DNA of 39,840 bases, from the NCBI GenBank assembly GCA_031270945.1, contig JAISWZ010000620.1, forward strand, positions 1 to 39,840. Reading direction: 5' to 3'. This stretch comes from Clostridiales bacterium. GTDB lineage: Bacteria; Bacillota; Clostridia; Lachnospirales; WQUN01. How positions within the stretch are numbered: the stretch's first letter is position 1; the number at the start of each line of letters is the position of its first letter. A program made the position numbers and the translations under genes. Below the pieces are notes generated by a model that was given only the letters and a program-made list of their open reading frames with translations, was not told where the DNA came from and made no database searches. Positions 7,596-15,180 of the stretch are shown piece after piece.

Positions 7596-8543
7596 TCAGT
7601 TGTCCTGCACAAGCTGGTCGTACAAAATTATGTTGCGCCTCATTGCGTTGTTAAGCATCAGGGAGTAAGAAACCACCTCGATATTAGCGTTTAGCAAACC
7701 GTAGTTCGTGTAAAACAGGCCTTCAGGCGTCATCTTGAAGTTGCTGCTCCAAAGGTACTCCGACATTTCATCGCTTATGTCGGCAATGATATGGCAGTTG
7801 AAACGGATACCGGAATCAGCGGTTTCATATTTGCCTCTGTATTGTTCATTCAAGGCATCGATGAAGTCCATGACCTGGTCAACGCAGTTCTTGTCCGTGG
7901 TGCCAGGGCGTTTGAACGCTATGATTGCAACATCGCTGAAATGGCGGACGAAAGGGTCTTCAACCAAGGCGAAGGCTGAATCGAAGATGGTAGCCACCGG
8001 GGAAGTCTTTTCTTTCTCTTTATCTTTTTCTTTTTCTCTTTCTTTTGTCTTTTCTTTCTCTTTCTCTTTTTCTTTTTCTTTTGCTTTCGGGATGGAATTG
8101 TCCGAAGCCAAGAAGCGATAGTAAGACAGATTCTCGTCTATGATCCAAAGGTTGTGGTTGGACTTGGGATCTGCCGGGAAAATCAGGTTCGGGACACAGT
8201 TCTCCCAATCCGCGCTATCCTTGTTCTTGGCAAATCCCTCAAGCAAAGCCTTCCGGCACGAGATGCAATCCGCCATGGAGCTTTTGCCAAGATCAGAAAG
8301 CTTTTTCATCACGGCTTCGTTGGCGGCCAGCTCCTTGATCTGCTGTGCCTTGAGCTTCATCAGCTCGGCTTTGAAAGCTTCTTCGTATTTTAGGATCTCA
8401 TCCAGGTATACTACCTTGGCGTCGTCCCTGGTCTCGTCTCTGATGTTTTCAATAGAGTCCTCCAACGCCTCAAAGAGCGGAACCAAAGCCGAATCGTCAG
8501 GAAGCTTAATGAAGTTGGCTATCTCTTTGTAATCTGCATTCAT
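7596..8543 (-). CDS. Lone PD-(D/E)XK-like domain, catalytic residues lost
   Basis: The product has 315 residues; the ATG at 8543 follows AAGAGGGATTGAC. Residues 95-150 and 182-315 resemble the C-terminal part of large GHKL-ATPase proteins often found near defence genes: NLIFP, NLWIIDENLSYYRFLASD, then the nuclease strands, and a final VVSYSLMLNNAMRRNIILYDQL. In that family the nuclease core reads PDLxIF ... EFKRP. Here it reads PVATIF ... IIAFKRP, so the Asp and the Glu (Ala209) are gone and only Lys211 remains. The N-terminal GHKL ATPase is missing and no coding remnant was seen upstream. A KEKE-rich linker (residues about 153-180) splits the domain. It may be a binding domain or a decaying fragment. 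The match is from memory, unsearched. Confidence 0.7.
   Translation of the reverse strand: MNADYKEIANFIKLPDDSALVPLFEALEDSIENIRDETRDDAKVVYLDEILKYEEAFKAELMKLKAQQIKELAANEAVMKKLSDLGKSSMADCISCRKALLEGFAKNKDSADWENCVPNLIFPADPKSNHNLWIIDENLSYYRFLASDNSIPKAKEKEKEKEKEKTKEREKEKDKEKEKTSPVATIFDSAFALVEDPFVRHFSDVAIIAFKRPGTTDKNCVDQVMDFIDALNEQYRGKYETADSGIRFNCHIIADISDEMSEYLWSSNFKMTPEGLFYTNYGLLNANIEVVSYSLMLNNAMRRNIILYDQLVQDN
8008..8088 (-). repeat. Polypurine low-complexity tract encoding a Lys-Glu linker
   Basis: The minus strand is almost pure A and G over about 80 bases, in GAGAAAGAAAAA-type units, encoding alternating Lys and Glu with a few Thr, Arg and Asp. Such tracts are prone to slippage; a change not divisible by three would truncate the protein. 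Confidence 0.85.
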
Positions 8544-8673
8544 GTCAATCCCTCTTAACTTTGTGATTTTCTGTATGCTCGCGCTATGCCAGAACAAAAA
8601 GAGCTACGCTTTTCGCTCGGTTGACGGCTGCCGCGATTTTTTGCCGTACCCGCCTGGCCTTGAATCTCATGCC

Positions 8674-8702
8674 ATTATATCATTATGCGAACTCGAAAGC
8701 AA
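8674..8702 (-). promoter_or_regulatory. Promoter of the PD-(D/E)XK-like gene
   Basis: Minus strand: TTGCTT (8702-8697), 17 bp, TATAAT (8679-8674), with context ATGATATAATGG. The start codon lies 131 nt downstream, almost the same leader length as for the DUF4869 operon. Confidence 0.7.
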
Positions 8703-8774
8703 CAAAGTTTCCTGTGATGCGCTAAGCCGTTCTAAGAATCGCCATGGCATTGACTGCTTTTTTGAATTTGCTTT

Positions 8775-8819
8775 TAGCGCAAAACATTCTCTGTTGCGAC
8801 GTAGCGCAAAACATTCTCT
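8775..8819 (+). repeat. 18-bp direct repeat, two copies
   Basis: TAGCGCAAAACATTCTCT occurs at 8775-8792 and 8802-8819, 27 bp apart. The surrounding 8703-8954 holds no recognisable gene and is AT-rich towards the next promoter. Confidence 0.75.
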
Positions 8820-8954
8820 CTATCTCGATGCAAAGCGAGACATGCTTTGGAGAAATATCTGATGCAATAATAAACATTATATTGTCATGAATTGCGTCGA
8901 CATATCGCAATATTCGCGAACGTTACGATAAAATTGAAACCAAAGAAAAATTTA

Positions 8955-8983
8955 TTGCGTAAAGCTATCCACTGTGCTATAAT
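8955..8983 (+). promoter_or_regulatory. Promoter of the peptide ABC transporter operon
   Basis: TTGCGT (8955-8960), a 17-bp spacer and TATAAT (8978-8983) preceded by TGC, an extended -10. The leader to the ATG at 9405 is over 400 nt and contains several hairpins and a dispersed repeat. Confidence 0.7.
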
Positions 8984-8996
8984 AGTATTAGCCGCT

Positions 8997-9024
8997 TTTG
9001 CAAAAGCTTTCATAAGCTTTTGCA
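8997..9024 (+). other. Leader hairpin
   Basis: CAAAAGCTT and AAGCTTTTG form a perfect 9-bp stem around the loop TCAT, just after the promoter of the transporter operon. No U run follows, so it is probably not a terminator. Confidence 0.6.
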
Positions 9025-9040
9025 AGCTCTTATCATTTTC

Positions 9041-9180
9041 GAAGCTTGACTAGTTTGGGATTGCGTCTTAATGAGATGAAAAGCCATGAGCGTGGACAAA
9101 GCAGTCCACTCGTTTTCCTTTGATGGGAAACAACGCCTCATGGCTTCTGTTTCATGGCGCAATCCCATTTTGCAAGCTTC
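9041..9180 (+). other. Large nested inverted-repeat structure; candidate structured leader RNA
   Basis: Four nested pairings close this 140-nt segment. GAAGCTTG (9041-9048) pairs with CAAGCTTC (9173-9180). TGGGATTGCG (9056-9065) pairs with CGCAATCCCA (9158-9167). AAGCCATGAG (9081-9090) pairs with CTCATGGCTT (9137-9146), and just outside it ATGAA pairs with TTCAT. Inside lie two adjacent hairpins: GTGGAC/GTCCAC (9092-9109) and one closed by CGTT and AACG around TCC...GGGA (9111-9135). The result is a long interrupted stem ending in a three-way junction. It lies in the leader of the peptide transporter operon. I do not recognise a known riboswitch; a palindromic mobile repeat is the main alternative. 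Confidence 0.7.
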
Positions 9181-9191
9181 ACATTAGCGGC

Positions 9192-9206
9192 AGCCCGTTA
9201 CGGGCT
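9192..9206 (+). other. Short leader hairpin
   Basis: AGCCCG-TTA-CGGGCT forms a stable 6-bp stem, reinforced by CGGC and GCCG just outside. No U tract follows. Confidence 0.5.
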
Positions 9207-9293
9207 CAATGCCGAAAGAGTTCATGCTTGCAAGCCATCGCTTGTGAGCGCGCAGCTTCCCAAAGACAGAACTGCCTTTTGAGAAGCCATTAG

Positions 9294-9387
9294 GCGCATA
9301 TCCCAAAATTGCTAAAACTGCGCGAAAATATCGAGATGCTTCTACGCGTTGAATTCGCAGCCGTAAAACAAATTTTGGGATATGCTC
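9294..9387. repeat. Dispersed palindromic repeat in the transporter leader
   Basis: Left arm GCGCATATCCCAAAATT (9294-9310) and right arm AATTTTGGGATATGCTC (9371-9387) are perfect inverted repeats apart from the outermost bases. The right arm ends 3 bases before the GAGGAGG ribosome binding site of the binding-protein gene. Confidence 0.9.
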
Positions 9388-9404
9388 CAAGAGGAGGATA
9401 TTTA

Positions 9405-10952
9405 ATGAGGGGTTTAAGAATCATTGCAATTTTGTGCGCGTTTGCTGTTCTGGCGGGCTGTTCCGGCCAAGGAGCTGGCACGTCAAGCCGAAGCGACACC
9501 TTTATCTATGCCCAGGGCGCTGATCCTCGCGGCCTTGATCCCGCGTTTGTTGATGACGGCGAGTCTGCCATGGTAATGGCAAACGTGTACGAAGGGCTGA
9601 CAAAGTACAATGACAAGACTACAGCCATTGAGCCTTCCCTTGCCACGTCATGGGATGTCAGCGCCGACGGCCTGACGTATGTCTTCCAGCTCAGGCAGGG
9701 AGTGAAGTTCCATGACGGATCGCCTTTCAACGCGGAAGCGGCAAAGGCCAGCATTGATCGCCAGCTTCCTCCCAATGACACATCAAACATGCCTTACGCT
9801 GAGTTCACGTTTGGCTACGTGAAGTCCATTGAGGCCACGAGCGAGTACGTGCTTACAATATACCTGACTCAGCCTTGCACCCCGTTTTTGGCAAACCTGG
9901 CCATGACCCTTGCGGCGCCAATAGCGAGCCCGACAGCGATAGGCAAATCCGCAACCGGAAACCTGAACGAGAACCCAGTTGGAACAGGCCCCTACAAATT
10001 TGTGAGCTGGGAGAAGGGCGTATCAGTCAAGATAACAAGAAATGACGATTATTGGGGCGAAAAGGCCAAGATAAAGAACGTTACATACCAGATAATCCCT
10101 GAAAACTCCTCCAGGTCAGCGGCGATGATGGCCAAGACGATTGACGCCATGAGCGGGCTTGACGCTCCAGACGTAGCCGCCGTCAGGGATTCCGGCGCCC
10201 AGATCTTTGAGGCTGACGGAATGAACATCAACTACATGGCATTTAACGTAACCCGTGAGCCGTTCAACGACCCCAAGCTTCGCGAGGCGGTTATCCGCGC
10301 GATAAACGTTGAGGAGCTTGTGAGCTCTCTTTACCTTGGATACTCCATGACAGCCTACAGCGTCCTTCCTACATTCATGCCGGGCTACGCGCCAAGCGTG
10401 AAGCCTTTCGCCTATGACCCGGAAGCTTCCAAAGCCCTGCTTAAAGAGATAGGCAAAGAGGGCTTGGCTATAGACATCATAACATACTCCAACCCAAGGC
10501 CGTACAACTCGGCTACTGGAACCAAGCTTGCCGAGGCGATCCAAGGCTACTTGGCCCAAGTGGGAATAACCGCAAGCATTACCCAGTACGATTGGGCTGA
10601 CTACAAAGGCAAAGTTGCCCAAGGAGAAGGGGACATCTGCTTCTACGGCTGGATTGGCGACAACGGGGATCCTGACAACTTCATGAACCTCCTTGATGAC
10701 AAGGACAGATCCATGAATGTTTCTGGCTACAACAACCCTGAATACCACGATCTTATCCTTGAAGCGGTTTCCGCTCCAAACGGCGACGCCAGAAACGCCC
10801 TCTACGGAGAGATGGAGGCTATAGTGGCAAGAGACGGCGTTTGGCTTCCAATCTCCCACGCCCGCAGCATGGCGGCCTATGGCGCTAACGTCTCCAACTT
10901 CTTCATTCATCCAACAGGCAGCATCTTCTTCAGCCAGATTACCAAGTCATAA
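9405..10952 (+). CDS. Oligopeptide/dipeptide ABC transporter, substrate-binding lipoprotein
   Basis: The ATG at 9405 is preceded by GAGGAGGATATTTA; longer upstream frames run into the palindromic repeat. The product has 515 residues with a lipoprotein signal ending in the lipobox VLAGC (Cys19). The mature part is a family 5 solute-binding protein: ADPRGLDPAF, ANVYEGLTKYN, the EPSLATSWDVSADGLTYVF signature region, then KFHDGSPFNAEA. Such proteins capture peptides (or nickel, or other solutes) outside the membrane and deliver them to the DppBC channel. It heads a five-gene operon and is followed by a GC-rich hairpin that probably sets a higher level of binding protein than of permease. Peptide specificity is inferred from the family. 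Confidence 0.93.
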   Translation: MRGLRIIAILCAFAVLAGCSGQGAGTSSRSDTFIYAQGADPRGLDPAFVDDGESAMVMANVYEGLTKYNDKTTAIEPSLATSWDVSADGLTYVFQLRQGVKFHDGSPFNAEAAKASIDRQLPPNDTSNMPYAEFTFGYVKSIEATSEYVLTIYLTQPCTPFLANLAMTLAAPIASPTAIGKSATGNLNENPVGTGPYKFVSWEKGVSVKITRNDDYWGEKAKIKNVTYQIIPENSSRSAAMMAKTIDAMSGLDAPDVAAVRDSGAQIFEADGMNINYMAFNVTREPFNDPKLREAVIRAINVEELVSSLYLGYSMTAYSVLPTFMPGYAPSVKPFAYDPEASKALLKEIGKEGLAIDIITYSNPRPYNSATGTKLAEAIQGYLAQVGITASITQYDWADYKGKVAQGEGDICFYGWIGDNGDPDNFMNLLDDKDRSMNVSGYNNPEYHDLILEAVSAPNGDARNALYGEMEAIVARDGVWLPISHARSMAAYGANVSNFFIHPTGSIFFSQITKS

Positions 10953-10960
10953 AGAATATT

Positions 10961-10986
10961 CCCGCCCCCGCCTTGTCGGGGGCGGG
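10961..10986 (+). terminator. GC-rich intercistronic hairpin, partial terminator or mRNA stabiliser
   Basis: CCCGCCCCCG and CGGGGGCGGG form a perfect 10-bp stem with loop CCTTGT, followed by AGCTTTTA. The U run is short, so leaky termination or protection of the upstream mRNA is likely. It sits between the binding-protein and permease genes. Confidence 0.7.
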
Positions 10987-11049
10987 AGCTTTTAAAGAAA
11001 AGCCTACGAGCGCGAGTGCCGCTCTATTGTATTAAAGGAAGTGCAAAGC

Positions 11050-12054
11050 ATGCGCAAATACATAACCAAGCGCCTTATAATGCTTGTCCCTGTGCTCTTG
11101 GGAGTGTCCATTATCGTTTTCGCGGTGATGAGAGCATTCACTGCGGATCCGGCGGCGTCCATCCTGGGGCAGCATGCGACAAGCGCGCAGATAGCAGAGC
11201 TCAGAAACAAGCTTGGGCTTAACGATCCCATATACGTTCAGTACTGGAACTACTTCAAGGGCATGATCCGAGGCGATCTTGGAACGTCGCTGTTCACCCA
11301 GACAAAGGTGACAGACGAGCTCTTGGGCCGTTTTCCCGCAACCGCTGAGCTGGCGATATCAGCAATCATCTTCGCCTCGATATTTGGCGTCCTGGTCGGC
11401 GTCATCTCCGCTGTCAAAAAGAACACAGCCTTGGACTACGCAGGAATGTTTGGCGCATTGATAGGAGTGTCCATCCCTATCTTTTGGCTGGGGATCATGC
11501 TTATCATTCTTTTCGGAGTGATCCTTGGCTGGCTTCCCGTCTCAGGAAGGCTTGACATACTGATGACTCCGCCCAAGATAACAGGGTTTCTTCTCATAGA
11601 CACCTTGATCACCGGAAATATTGACATGTTTTTTGACGCGCTGGCGCACTTGGTTCTGCCGACAGTGGCGCTAGGCATGTACTCAACAGCCATTATCGCC
11701 AGGATGACCAGATCCTCTGTTCTTGAGACGCTCCAGCAGGACTACATCCGCACAGCCTGGGCCAAGGGGCTTGCCGAAAAAGCCGTCGTAATACGCCATG
11801 CCCTAAGAAACGCGCTTATACCAGTAGCCACAGTCATTGGCCTCCAGCTGGGATCTCTTCTTGGCGGCGCGGTCTTGACTGAAACCGTTTTCGCCTGGCC
11901 CGGAATAGGCAAGTACACAGTGGATGCCATAACCAAGTCTGACTACCCGGTAGTCCAAGGAGCGGTTCTTCTTGTGGCGTTCATCTTCGTCACTGTTAAT
12001 TTGGTGGTTGACGTCTTGTACGCGTTTCTTGATCCCCGGATTAAATACTCTTAG
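11050..12054 (+). CDS. dppB: Peptide ABC transporter permease, DppB/OppB type
   Basis: The 334-residue product begins MRKYITKRLIMLVPVLLGVS, the standard DppB opening with its first membrane segment. It includes the domain typical of binding-protein-dependent permeases, with the EAA-like motif around AWAKGLAEKAVVIRHALRNA. About six membrane segments are visible. The ATG at 11050 lies 9 bases after AAAGGAAG; an in-frame GTG at 11041 overlaps that site and is less likely. It forms the channel together with the product of the gene 15 bp downstream. DppB versus OppB naming is arbitrary without substrate data. Confidence 0.93.
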   Translation: MRKYITKRLIMLVPVLLGVSIIVFAVMRAFTADPAASILGQHATSAQIAELRNKLGLNDPIYVQYWNYFKGMIRGDLGTSLFTQTKVTDELLGRFPATAELAISAIIFASIFGVLVGVISAVKKNTALDYAGMFGALIGVSIPIFWLGIMLIILFGVILGWLPVSGRLDILMTPPKITGFLLIDTLITGNIDMFFDALAHLVLPTVALGMYSTAIIARMTRSSVLETLQQDYIRTAWAKGLAEKAVVIRHALRNALIPVATVIGLQLGSLLGGAVLTETVFAWPGIGKYTVDAITKSDYPVVQGAVLLVAFIFVTVNLVVDVLYAFLDPRIKYS

Positions 12055-12069
12055 AGACGAGGCTGGCAA

Positions 12070-12933
12070 ATGTCAGATTCAATAAAAAAGTCCAGCCCGG
12101 CGGCTGACGCCTGGCATGTGCTAAAGCAAAGCAAGTCAGCGATGCTGGGATTGATCATAATTGTATTCCTGTTTCTTTTGGCCCTTGGCGGAAAGCTTAT
12201 CCTTCCTCATGATCCTTACATCGGCTCTATGGCAGAAAACTTCCAGCCTCCATCAGCGGCCCACTGGATGGGCACTGACGAGCTGGGGCGAGACATTTTA
12301 AGCAGGATAATAGACGGCACCCGCATATCTCTGAGAGTTGGCATCGTTTCAGTGCTAGCCGCCCTTGTTGTCGGCACGGCGCTTGGCGCGACAGCCGCTT
12401 ACTATGGAAAGCGGGTCGACATGATCATTATGCGCTTTATGGACATGATGCTTGCAATACCAGACATCCTTCTTGCCATAGCAATAATGGCAGCGCTGGG
12501 GCCTGGCATAGACAAGGCTATCATTGCCATAAGCTTCGTGACGATACCTCAATACGCGCGAATAGTCAGGGGCTGCGTCCTTTCGGTCAAAGAGAGCGAC
12601 TACATAGCGGCGGCAAGGCTCGTAGGCAACAAGGACTGGCGGATAATAGCAAGGCACATTCTTCCCAATGTGGCGTCAGCTATCATTGTGAGATCGACCC
12701 TAGGCATATCATCAGCGATCCTTGACGCGGCCGCGCTGGGGTTCCTTGGTCTTGGAGTCCAGCCCCCTTACGCCGAGTGGGGCACAATGCTTGGCAGCGG
12801 ACGCCTCTACATCTTCAACGCGCCCTATATTGTGGTATTCCCTGGATTGGCCATTACCATAACAGTGCTTGCCTTCAACCTCTTTGGAGACGGGCTGAGG
12901 GACGCTTTGGACCCCAAGGGCAAAATCAGGTGA
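12070..12933 (+). CDS. dppC: Peptide ABC transporter permease, DppC/OppC type
   Basis: The 287-residue product has the OppC-type N-terminus (a cytoplasmic stretch, one membrane segment, then HWMGTDELGRDILSRI), which is diagnostic of the DppC/OppC family. The EAA-type loop follows at DYIAAARLVGNKDWRIIARH. It ends LRDALDPKGKIR, the usual family terminus. The ATG follows GACGAGGCTGGCAA. It pairs with DppB and contacts the two ATPases encoded next. Confidence 0.94.
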   Translation: MSDSIKKSSPAADAWHVLKQSKSAMLGLIIIVFLFLLALGGKLILPHDPYIGSMAENFQPPSAAHWMGTDELGRDILSRIIDGTRISLRVGIVSVLAALVVGTALGATAAYYGKRVDMIIMRFMDMMLAIPDILLAIAIMAALGPGIDKAIIAISFVTIPQYARIVRGCVLSVKESDYIAAARLVGNKDWRIIARHILPNVASAIIVRSTLGISSAILDAAALGFLGLGVQPPYAEWGTMLGSGRLYIFNAPYIVVFPGLAITITVLAFNLFGDGLRDALDPKGKIR

Positions 12934-12956
12934 AATCAGAAAATCGCGCGCATGCT

Positions 12957-12973
12957 GTTTGGGCTATGCTCTA
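12957..12973 (+). repeat. Right half of the dispersed repeat before the first ATPase gene
   Basis: TGTTTGGGCTATGCTCT matches the right arm of the palindromic family and lies directly before AGGGAGATG, the ribosome binding site region of dppD. No left arm is evident. Confidence 0.6.
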
Positions 12974-12986
12974 GGGAGATGATTAT

Positions 12987-14000
12987 ATGCTTCTTGAGGT
13001 GAAAGGCTTGACAACCGTCTTTCACATGAAAGAGGGGGCGGTTCGCGCCGTCCAGAACGCCTCCTTTCAAGCCGGCAAAGGCGAGGTGCTGGCGATTGTC
13101 GGAGAGTCGGGAAGCGGAAAAAGCGTCACCTCTCTTTCCATAATGGGCCTTGTGGGAGAGCAGGGCACAGTTGAGAGCGGGCGCATTCTATATAAAGGCG
13201 AAGATTTGCTCAAGGCCAGCAAGAAAAGGATGCAGCAGCTAAGAGGCAACGAAATTTCTATGATATTCCAAGAGCCCATGACATCCCTTAATCCTGTCCA
13301 TTCAATCAGAAAGCAGCTTGTTGAGGCTATAACGACACACAAGAACGCCACAAAGCAGGAAGCCGAGGAGCATGCCTTGGAGATGCTGGACTTTGTAGGC
13401 ATTCCTTCCCCAAAGGCAAGAATGGGAAATTACCCTCATGAAATGAGCGGAGGCATGCGCCAAAGGGTAATGATAGCCATGGCCCTCTCTTGCGACCCTC
13501 AGCTTCTTATAGCCGATGAGCCCACGACAGCCTTGGATGTCACAATCCAGGCTCAGATCATGGATCTTCTTCATGGCTTGAAGGAAAGGCTTGGCATGGG
13601 CATGATACTTATAACCCATGACCTCGGGATAGTGGCTGAAACGGCTGACAGGGTCGCTGTCATGTACTGCGGCAGGATAGTGGAGGAAGCGCCTGTTAAG
13701 GAGCTTTTTGAAGAGCCTCTCCATCCCTACACAAGAGGCCTTATCGCCTCCATTCCAAGGCTTGACGTCTCAGTTAAAAGGCTTCCTGTCATACGCGGGA
13801 TGGTTCCAGACCCAACCCTTGTCCCAAAAGGCTGCAGCTTTTCTGACAGGTGCGACTATTGCGAGGACAAGTGCAAACGCGACGTTCCTGGCTTGGCTTC
13901 AGTTTCTCCAACAAGAAAGGTTCGATGCTTCCAGCGCGCTGGCATCTTAGAAGAGAAAGATGAAAAAGATGAAAAAGGAGGCGCGGCATGCCAGAACTAG
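12987..14000 (+). CDS. dppD: Peptide ABC transporter ATPase, DppD/OppD type
   Basis: The 337-residue product carries a full ABC ATPase set: Walker A GESGSGKS (residues about 37-44), the Q-loop IFQEPMTSLNP, signature MSGGMRQR, Walker B LLIADEPTTALD and switch ITHDLGIV. The C-terminal oligopeptide-transporter extension has the HPYTRGLIASIP motif and a cysteine cluster (CSFSDRCDYCEDKC), typical of OppD/DppD. The ATG follows AGGGAGATGATTAT. The end overlaps the start of the next ATPase gene by 13 bases. It forms a heterodimer with DppF that powers import. Confidence 0.95.
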   Translation: MLLEVKGLTTVFHMKEGAVRAVQNASFQAGKGEVLAIVGESGSGKSVTSLSIMGLVGEQGTVESGRILYKGEDLLKASKKRMQQLRGNEISMIFQEPMTSLNPVHSIRKQLVEAITTHKNATKQEAEEHALEMLDFVGIPSPKARMGNYPHEMSGGMRQRVMIAMALSCDPQLLIADEPTTALDVTIQAQIMDLLHGLKERLGMGMILITHDLGIVAETADRVAVMYCGRIVEEAPVKELFEEPLHPYTRGLIASIPRLDVSVKRLPVIRGMVPDPTLVPKGCSFSDRCDYCEDKCKRDVPGLASVSPTRKVRCFQRAGILEEKDEKDEKGGAACQN

Positions 14001-14968
14001 CGCCTTTAGTCCAAGTGAAGTCTTTGTCCAAAAGCTTTGTCCTGGAGCGAAGCTGGGGCGGCAAGCCGACTTCTGTCCTCAAGGCTGTAGACAACATATC
14101 TTTTAGCGTTGCCAAAGGCGAAGTGTTTGGTTTGGTGGGAGAGTCCGGCTGCGGCAAGACAACCATCGGAAAGCTCATTTGCGGCATGTTCTCACCCGAC
14201 AGCGGGCAGATCCTTTACGATGGCCGTGACATCACCCATCTGAATCAAAAGGAGCGCCGAAGTTTGTGCACGGAGATCCAGTTCATCTTCCAGGATCCAT
14301 ACTCTTCGCTAAACCCCCGCATGACTGTCTGGCAAACCCTCTCTGAGCCTATCGCCATTAACGGGCTCCTTCCCAAAAGTGAGATCGGGAAAAGGGTCGA
14401 CAAGCTGTTGGATTGCGTTGGCCTCGCCTCATACACAAAGAGCCGCTATCCCCATGAATTCTCAGGAGGGCAGAGGCAAAGGATAGGAATAGCCAGGGCA
14501 TTAGCGCTCAACCCAAAGTTCATTGTCTGCGATGAGCCGGTCTCGGCCCTGGACGTGTCCATACAAGCCCAAGTCCTGAACCTCCTTGCCGATCTCAAGG
14601 ACGAGTTTGGGCTCACTTACATCTTCATAGCCCATGGCTTGAACGTAATCAAGCACTTGAGCGACCGAGTGGCCGTCATGTACCTGGGCAAGATCATGGA
14701 AACCGCTCCCAAAGAAGGCCTTTCCAATCCTATCAACCCTTACACCAAGGCTCTCATGTCCGCGATTCCAATTCCTGATCCAAACCGCAAGCGGGAAAGG
14801 ATACTCCTGTCTGGAGACGTTCCAAGCCCGATAAATCCCGGCCCCGGCTGCAGGTTCGCGTCCAGGTGCTTCGCCGCGTCTCCTGAGTGCTCATTATCGG
14901 AGCCGCCAGCGCAAGAGTATGAGAAAGGCCATTTCGCGTCTTGCTTTAACGCTGCCCCAGCGAATTAA
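13988..14968 (+). CDS. dppF: Peptide ABC transporter ATPase, DppF/OppF type
   Basis: The 326-residue product has Walker A GESGCGKT, the Q-loop FIFQDPYSSLNPRMT, signature FSGGQRQR and Walker B FIVCDEPVSALD. The C-terminal extension has NPYTKALMSAIP and a four-cysteine end (GCRFASRCFAASPEC). The switch region reads FIAHGLNVI instead of the usual SHDLxVV: the histidine is kept but the following aspartate is glycine. The start at 13988 lies inside the dppD end, preceded by AAAGGAGGCGCGGC. It is the last gene of the operon; strong hairpins follow at 15066-15135. Confidence 0.95.
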   Translation: MPELAPLVQVKSLSKSFVLERSWGGKPTSVLKAVDNISFSVAKGEVFGLVGESGCGKTTIGKLICGMFSPDSGQILYDGRDITHLNQKERRSLCTEIQFIFQDPYSSLNPRMTVWQTLSEPIAINGLLPKSEIGKRVDKLLDCVGLASYTKSRYPHEFSGGQRQRIGIARALALNPKFIVCDEPVSALDVSIQAQVLNLLADLKDEFGLTYIFIAHGLNVIKHLSDRVAVMYLGKIMETAPKEGLSNPINPYTKALMSAIPIPDPNRKRERILLSGDVPSPINPGPGCRFASRCFAASPECSLSEPPAQEYEKGHFASCFNAAPAN

Positions 14969-15065
14969 AACCGGTCTGCTTGGCTTAAACGCAGGCAACG
15001 ACCATATTTTGCAAATCACGCATCATCCAGCTACTTCATTGCGCCGCAGGCGCAGAACCTTTATA

Positions 15066-15096
15066 TAATGGCCTGCCCAAAGGGCAGGCCATTATG
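15066..15096. terminator. Strong hairpin after the transporter operon
   Basis: ATAATGGCCTGCCC and GGGCAGGCCATTAT form a perfect 14-bp stem around AAA. There is no U run directly after it; the true terminator follows at 15105-15135, so the two act in series. Confidence 0.7.
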
Positions 15097-15104
15097 AATT
15101 CTAA

Positions 15105-15135
15105 AAAAAAGGGCGCGTATTCGCGCCCTTTTTAT
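15105..15135. terminator. Bidirectional intrinsic terminator
   Basis: AAAAAGGGCGCG-TATT-CGCGCCCTTTTT is a perfect stem with A and T tracts on both sides. It lies between the convergent transporter operon and the S66-type gene and can serve both. Just after it, short TATGCCATTTT-like units repeat (about 15136-15190). Confidence 0.9.
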
Positions 15136-15180
15136 TTATGCCATTTTTGCTTATGCCATTTTTTTTCTTATGCCCTTTTA

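Noticed and set aside
7735..8121. Plus-strand frame with a Ser/Phe-rich, membrane-like run
   Set aside because: The run is the reverse of the polypurine KEKE tract; the minus-strand frame matches a family.
9192..9206. Leader hairpin as a transcription terminator
   Set aside because: The stem is good but no U run follows.
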